Positions 59,202 through 64,000 of a stretch of DNA of 64,000 nt are shown here, one piece after another. Origin of the DNA: Paramarasmius palmivorus (Eukaryota > Basidiomycota > Agaricomycetes > Agaricales > Marasmiaceae); assembly GCA_037176845.1 (NCBI GenBank), contig JAYKXP010000066.1:124001-188000 (forward strand), in the 5' to 3' direction. The position numbers were made by a program, and so were the translations under genes. How positions within the stretch are numbered: the stretch's first letter is position 1; each line of letters opens with the position of its first letter. Below the pieces are notes generated by a model that made no database searches, had not been told where the DNA came from, and worked only from the letters and a program-made list of their open reading frames with translations.

Positions 59202-60195
59202 ATGAGCAGCAACGAAGATCAGCAGCAAGCTCAGCCTAGGATCAGGAAAAACTTTCTCAACGAAGACAGGCCAGAATCACTCATACGACGGTCATGGCAC
59301 GCAATGAGCGAGGTCTTCTCTCCCTTTTCTTCGACAGCACTCGGAACCCTCCCAAATGTCGCTAGACCTCAACGATACACCAGAGCGGATGCCATTCCAG
59401 AGATTGAAGGAGACGATGAAGGACACCAGCCGACAGTTCGAGATTACCATTCTATAAGCACCGTCCCATCTCAGATCCGTGTACCCAAGAAAATCGCCAC
59501 TCCAATCAAAGTCGAAGGAAAAGTTTGGTTTGCCAATGAGAGAAGTGCGCCTTGTTCCTGCTGTGTCAACCTCGTATTGATTCATGAAATAGCCTGGGTT
59601 GCGTGGCTCAACCTTTCCGTACTCTTGGGAACCCTTGCTCTTGCTTTGTTCAACGCCTCCAAAGATGTAGTTGCTCGACGATTTGCATACACATATGCTG
59701 TGATCAGTATCGGTGTTTTGGTGAGTGAAAGTTTCCAATAACCAAGATCTTAATTTAACGCCCAATCAACAGATATATGGTTACATGCTATACCAGAAAC
59801 GGATTACAATGATTCAGCGACGGGATCCTGGCCATTTTGGTAAGGCTTTTCGCCCGCTCGTTTCCAAAGCCCGGTATTCAGAATCCACATTTAGATGATA
59901 TCCTTGGCCCGGTCATTGTTAGTGCGCTGCTATTCTTCGCAATCCTCACCAATTTTGTCATTCGAGGTACGCTGCTGAGTTCACTTTACTATCACGGATG
60001 CTGACTGCATCCCCCCCCCAAAAAAAAAATAGTTCATGAGCTGTAAGTATATCCGTCCTTTTTATCTCTGAAGTTTGCTCATATAAACCGATATATAGCC
60101 GTCAAAAAGAAATACCGATACCAGGTGCCGACCTTATCGCTGCATTTACACGTATGCCTTTCATGAATGTATTCACGGCCCAAGCAACTTTGTAG
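59202..60195 (+). CDS. VTC1: Vtc1-like vacuolar transporter chaperone subunit (DUF202 membrane protein)
   Basis: Small membrane protein of the VTC polyphosphate polymerase complex type. An N-terminal extension of about 115 residues (MSSNEDQQQAQPRIRKNFLN, polar) precedes VEGKVWFANERTWVAWLNLS, in which removal of an intron (donor GTGCGC near 59543) is needed to join NER to TWVAWLN. Three hydrophobic helices follow: VLLGTLALALFNASKD, FAYTYAVISIGVLIYGYMLY and LGPVIVSALLFFAILTNFVI, with QKRITMIQRRDPGHFD between the last two. A 10-nt exon (60033-60042) encodes VHEL, then RQKEIPIPGADLIAAF. Ends at 60195. The ANER...W signature and three helices match Vtc1 and the C-terminal domain of Vtc2-4; the SPX and polymerase domains are absent. 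The N-terminal extension is longer than yeast Vtc1. Confidence 0.8.
60011..60029 (+). repeat. Poly-C/poly-A tract inside an intron
   Basis: A run of about nine C followed by about ten A directly before the TAG acceptor of an intron in the Vtc1-like gene. It can act as a weak polypyrimidine/A tract and is a likely place for length errors in sequencing. Confidence 0.7.
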
Positions 60196-60415
60196 TCAAA
60201 CTACACTATATCCTCAAATGATTGTCAATGTTGAATATCTTTGCGACAAGTGTCATATCACGCTAGTTCGGACCAGTCACTCACTGATCCGTATAGAGGC
60301 TAAAACCATTCCTCTGGGCTGTGTCTATGCTGAGTATTATTAGGCAAGTATTAAGTATGACATTACTGATGGCAGTGATGATGGTTAATTCGCCGGTGTC
60401 GGAACTCTAGGTGTT

Positions 60416-61004
60416 TTAAGGCTTGTCCTGGACATCAGACGCTACAAAGACCAGACTGACTATTCTTCGGCTATCTAGATGGGTATCCGGAGACTGTGAC
60501 TCGATCCTTATGAGAGATGTTAGTCATATCCTCGACCACATAACCAAAATACCTACTTCACGTTCACTGACTTGTGTCTCGAAAAGGTTACAGGCCTATT
60601 GAAATCTGGTAGTATCTTTCTCAGCCCCGTGATGACATATACACCGCCGAAGGAGCCATCCTGTGAAGAGATTGTGATTAGCTCGTCGGAAGGCATCGAA
60701 AGTCGGTCATACTTACCCTGTTCGTGACGGGGTCGGCGGGTACCTCTACTGTGTGTTTCCAGTTCACTCTCAACCCGCTACCACCTCCCATCCGACCACC
60801 TTGTCTCATGGAAAGCACGAGTTTGATGATGCCCTCACGAGGAAGAGGCGACCCGTTCAACGTTGCCGTTACGGACAATGAGAAGGTCTGTTCGATAGCT
60901 CGAAGTGCTTCTTCGTCACTGGGTGCCTCGAAGACATCCCGGATGTGGTTGATTGACCATTCGGTCAGCGAGCAGAGCATTGGCTTTGGGAACCCAGAGG
61001 ACAT
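60416..61004 (-). CDS. Small hypothetical protein
   Basis: Not a family I can name. The start at 61004 gives MSSGFPKPMLCSLTEWSINH, then IRDVFEAPSDEEALRAIEQT, FSLSVTATLNGSPLPREGII and KLVLSMRQGGRMGGGSGLRV. This helix-then-strands order recalls NTF2/SnoaL-like folds (WSINHIRDVFEAPSDEEALR). Two introns lead to DGSFGGVYVITGLRKILPDF, then RHKSVNVKIESQSPDTHLDS and RRIVSLVFVASDVQDKP, stop at 60416. About 160 residues. The frames agree across both introns (donors GTAAGT and GTAGGT), which supports a real gene. Its neighbours give no hint of function. Confidence 0.68.
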
Positions 61005-61929
61005 GTTGAAAGACTGTGTTGGTGTATGAACTGGTGAATTTGAGTCTAAGCAAATTTATAGGAAATGCAAGGACGGTAGTAGCGGCTTCCTCGGATCCCA
61101 AAGGTGTAAACTGTGGCACTTCATAGCGGGTATGCAAAATTCAAGAGCGGAAGAATGGTAAGAGAGCGTAATGTTAAGGCTAATGCGCTGAAGCGTTGTC
61201 ATCTCGTTGTCACCTGGTCTCCATTCTCGCGCGCGCACCAGCAGTATAATATTTCTAAATCGCTTGCTCGATGGGTGTGATGTTAAACGAGACATATCCA
61301 TTGGGGATGTAGGTACTAAGGTTGCGTGGAATGACACAACTTCGACAGGTAATTAGCCTAGAATTCCGTCTGCCGGCTTTCAACGACTTAAGGCCAAAGG
61401 GAATCGGAACAGAGGAAGCGGTGTCGAATGTCGGACGTTGATATAGTGAAATATGAGAGATGGTATGAATTCTTGATCAGGATAGGATGGTGGCGTGGGG
61501 CTATTTCTTATCTGACGCCAAGGCACAAGGAGATCTTAGATCAGATTGTAATCACATATCCTATTCGTGGTTCTTTGGTGGGGAATGGTCGCATCCTGTT
61601 ACTATTAGGACCTATTAGGACTTGATAAAATGATAATATTCTATACAAAAGCATCGATAGAATTCCGCTTGCCAGTCTGTAGAGTTAGCGGGGATGGGTC
61701 AAGGATGGGTGGAAGGTACGATGTCACGGCGTGACTCACTACCAAACGCGTCGGCGTCGCCTAGCTATAGCTCGCAAAGCCTTCAAAACCACCACCATCG
61801 GCAAAAATTTTAGACGATTATCTCTCGCATTGCGCCATATCTTCGCCATCCACCTTTTCGTGCATACAAAAAGATGCTGAAGGGAAGAGTACAACTTGTC
61901 CCTGACCTTTTCGACCTCGACGAGTCAAC
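61005..61929. other. Intergenic region
   Basis: A divergent upstream region of about 900 bases for the hypothetical gene and the MFS transporter. A 65-codon plus-strand frame (61428-61625) has no motif. Nothing else recognised. Confidence 0.45.
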
Positions 61930-64000
61930 ATGGCCTCTGAGCACGTCGACAAGCCTGTGAAACGGTCTCTTGCGAACAAGATATCTCGCTTTGTTTGGGA
62001 TAGGTAGGCGTACCTGGAACCTTGTAATCCTGAGGGTAATCTATACGTTTCTTTAGGGATGACAAGTCGGAAGAAGAACGAAAGTTTGTGCGTCGACTCG
62101 ACATGGGATTAATGACGATAGCATGCTTAGGATGTAAGTCTGTTTTGGGATAGATTCGGCAAGCTGAAAAGAACATTGGAATTTGGCACGATAGACTTTA
62201 TAAAATACCTCGACCAAACTGTAAGCCGCTTTCAAGGCCTCTGGGTTGCAATCCTTCTTACATGTCCACAGAACATCAGCAATGCCTACGTCAGCGGAAT
62301 GAAGGAAGACCTCGACATCAAAGGAGACGAATACAACCTACTTCTAACCATGTTCACCGTTGGATACGTGATTGGGCAGTATCCAGGAACGCTCCTGATG
62401 GTCAAGGTGCGTGAATGAGACTCTTGCACATATTTATGCGTGCTTACCGGACTTCCTACAGGTGAAACCGTCGATATGGCGTACGTGTCTCGTGAAATGT
62501 TCTCCACATGGTCCCTCATACGTCGTCATAGTTCCCTGCTGTGAAATCTTCTGGACGGTTCTCGTTATGTGCTGTACGGTCGCACCAAATGTCCAAACTC
62601 TCTATGCTCTTCGGTTTCTCATCGGTTTGGCGGAGGCTAGCGCGTATCCTGGAATGCTCTGGGTTCTAGGTACATTCTTGATTATGACTTCCGAAAACAA
62701 TATTAATCTGTCTGTCAGGTTCCTGGTATGGACCAAGTGAGCTGGGAAAGCGTGCCGTCCTTTTTATCTGCTCGTCATCTGCTGGAACCATGTTTAGGTA
62801 TGTCCACTCTCTTCACGTTATCCTGGGCCCACTGACCATGTCTTGCAGCGGTTACTTACAAGCTGGGGTTCACAAGAGCTTACAAGGTGTCTACGGCTAC
62901 ACAGGATGGCAATGGCTCTTCATTGTCGACGGTGTAATTTCCTTGTAAGCGTTTCAGCACACATTCCCGTGACGACCAATTGATACCATATCTCCAGTCC
63001 TATTGCCATAGCTGGATTCTTCATGATACCAGACATGCCGGAGCGAGTAAACCTTCGCACGAAATGGTATCTACGAGACCAGGACATCGAGATGGCGAGA
63101 GCGCGCCTAGTGCGTTTCAATCGACAACCCACCAAAGGCTTCCAGTGGAGGGATTTCATTGATGCGTTTAGGAATTGGGTGCCGTGGACATTCTTCGTGC
63201 CATATACTTGCTTCGTCGTTGGGTATGTCTTCGCTTTTGTGGAATTGACATGCTATTAACACGAAATTCCAGCCTTGGCTCATTTGCTTACATGAATCTG
63301 TGGTTGAAGAGTACTGGCAAATACAGCACTGAGGAGGTTAACGTCATCCCGACTGGCGGTTATGGATTGCAAATCGTTATGGCTCTAATCGTCAGTCGAC
63401 ATGTCTCACTCACTCACAATGTCTCTGACTTGATGAATGAAGTATTCGTGGACATCGGATGCAATAGGACTACGTTGGCCTGTGATTGCGTTTGGAGCAA
63501 TTGTCCCCTTCATTGGCAACATAATCTTGTCAACATGGCCTGCATCAAATGCTGCTAAGTTTGCTGGCTTCTATCTCAACTTCACAGTAACCGGATGTGG
63601 GGCGCTTACTCTGGTCGGGTCTTGCCTTCATTGTCACCATATACAGGGCTAACCCTTTTGACAGTCTTGGGCTAACGAACTCACCTCCTACAATGCGGAG
63701 CACCGTGCCATGACTATTGGTTTTCTCAACACTGCCTCATATGTCTTCAATGCATGGATTCCAAATCTCATTTTCCCTGCCAGCAAGGCACCTAATTATC
63801 CCAGTGGCTACAAAGTCACAACAGTATTCTTGTAAGCTGGACTGTAGTTCGAAAATGTGTCCACTTGGACTGACATACCATTACGCCAGCGCGGTTTTCT
63901 TCCTCGGCACGCTTCTCAACGCCCATCTCGCTAAACACTACCAACCTGCTATTGCATATGCAAAGCGTCAGGAGGAGTTACAGCAACGCGGCGCTGACGA
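61930..64000 (+). CDS. MFS transporter of the anion:cation symporter family (liz1/Fen2-like), cut by window end
   Basis: Plasma-membrane proton symporter of the allantoate/pantothenate permease group. The start at 61930 gives [20 protein letters not shown], then [14 protein letters not shown] and [20 protein letters not shown], the hallmark of liz1/Fen2/Vht1 relatives, with [20 protein letters not shown]. Continues [60 protein letters not shown] and [16 protein letters not shown]. The second half shows [37 protein letters not shown], and [19 protein letters not shown]. Twelve helices are expected and nearly all are visible. The frame is still open at 64000, in the C-terminal tail (QRQEELQQ-type), so only the last residues are missing. 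Substrate (pantothenate, biotin or similar carboxylate) not decided. Confidence 0.9.

Overview
The window looks like nuclear chromosomal DNA of a filamentous basidiomycete, most likely an Agaricomycete mushroom. Genes are close together on both strands and broken by many introns of about 46-60 nt. Nearly every recognisable protein is fungal: V-ATPase subunit e, Yke4, Tan1, Cap2, Hcr1, Coq9, Oxp1, Sis1, a Vtc1-like protein, a liz1/Fen2-type transporter, an Agaricomycete-type Galpha and an orphan seven-helix protein. There are no operons, no CRISPR array, no bacterial genes and no recognisable transposase. Exon boundaries were set by eye from splice signals and family conservation.

Layout. 0.9-4 kb: two tandem secreted NucA/NucB-type nucleases (minus). 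4.8-6 kb: a small unknown protein and VMA9 (plus). 6.2-8 kb: HEN1 small-RNA 2'-O-methyltransferase (minus). 8.2-11.9 kb: two tandem secreted GH10 xylanases (minus). 13.2-15.9 kb: a GMC alcohol oxidase (plus). 16.1-17.7 kb: an RFC clamp-loader subunit. 17.9-18.9 kb: an HD hydrolase (minus). 19-21.1 kb: a Yke4-like zinc transporter. 23.4-24.1 kb: a Nudix hydrolase. 27.7-29.3 kb: a TEA/ATTS transcription factor. 29.5-30.6 kb: TAN1 (minus). 33.8-35.1 kb: a bHLH transcription factor. 36.7-38.6 kb: a non-canonical Galpha (minus). 38.7-39.5 kb: a PPIL3-type cyclophilin. 40.2-41.4 kb: actin-capping protein beta (minus). 41.7-43.3 kb: a seven-helix membrane protein (minus). 46.1-47.1 kb: eIF3j (minus). 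47.2-48.1 kb: COQ9. 48.1-49.3 kb: an APH-fold kinase-like protein (minus). 49.4-50.1 kb: a hypothetical protein. 50.1-52 kb: an F-box protein (minus). 52.2-57.4 kb: 5-oxoprolinase. 57.6-59 kb: Sis1 (minus). 59.2-60.2 kb: a Vtc1-like protein. 60.4-61 kb: a hypothetical protein (minus). 61.9 kb to the window end: an MFS transporter, cut off by the edge. Four stretches (21.1-23.4, 24.1-27.6, 30.6-33.8 and 43.3-45.1 kb) hold no gene I can recognise.

How it fits together. The first 16 kb is rich in saprotrophy-type enzymes: two secreted DNases, two secreted xylanases and an alcohol oxidase of the methanol-oxidase type. The rest is mostly housekeeping plus regulators. I did not find a convincing undescribed multi-gene system. 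The most interesting observations are: (i) a putative 2-nt micro-exon at the same place in both GH10 genes; (ii) a Galpha with altered P-loop and switch II residues; (iii) four GC-AG introns inferred from reading frame; and (iv) about ten apparent single-base indels in otherwise conserved genes, several in short homopolymers, which look more like consensus errors in the assembly than pseudogenes.
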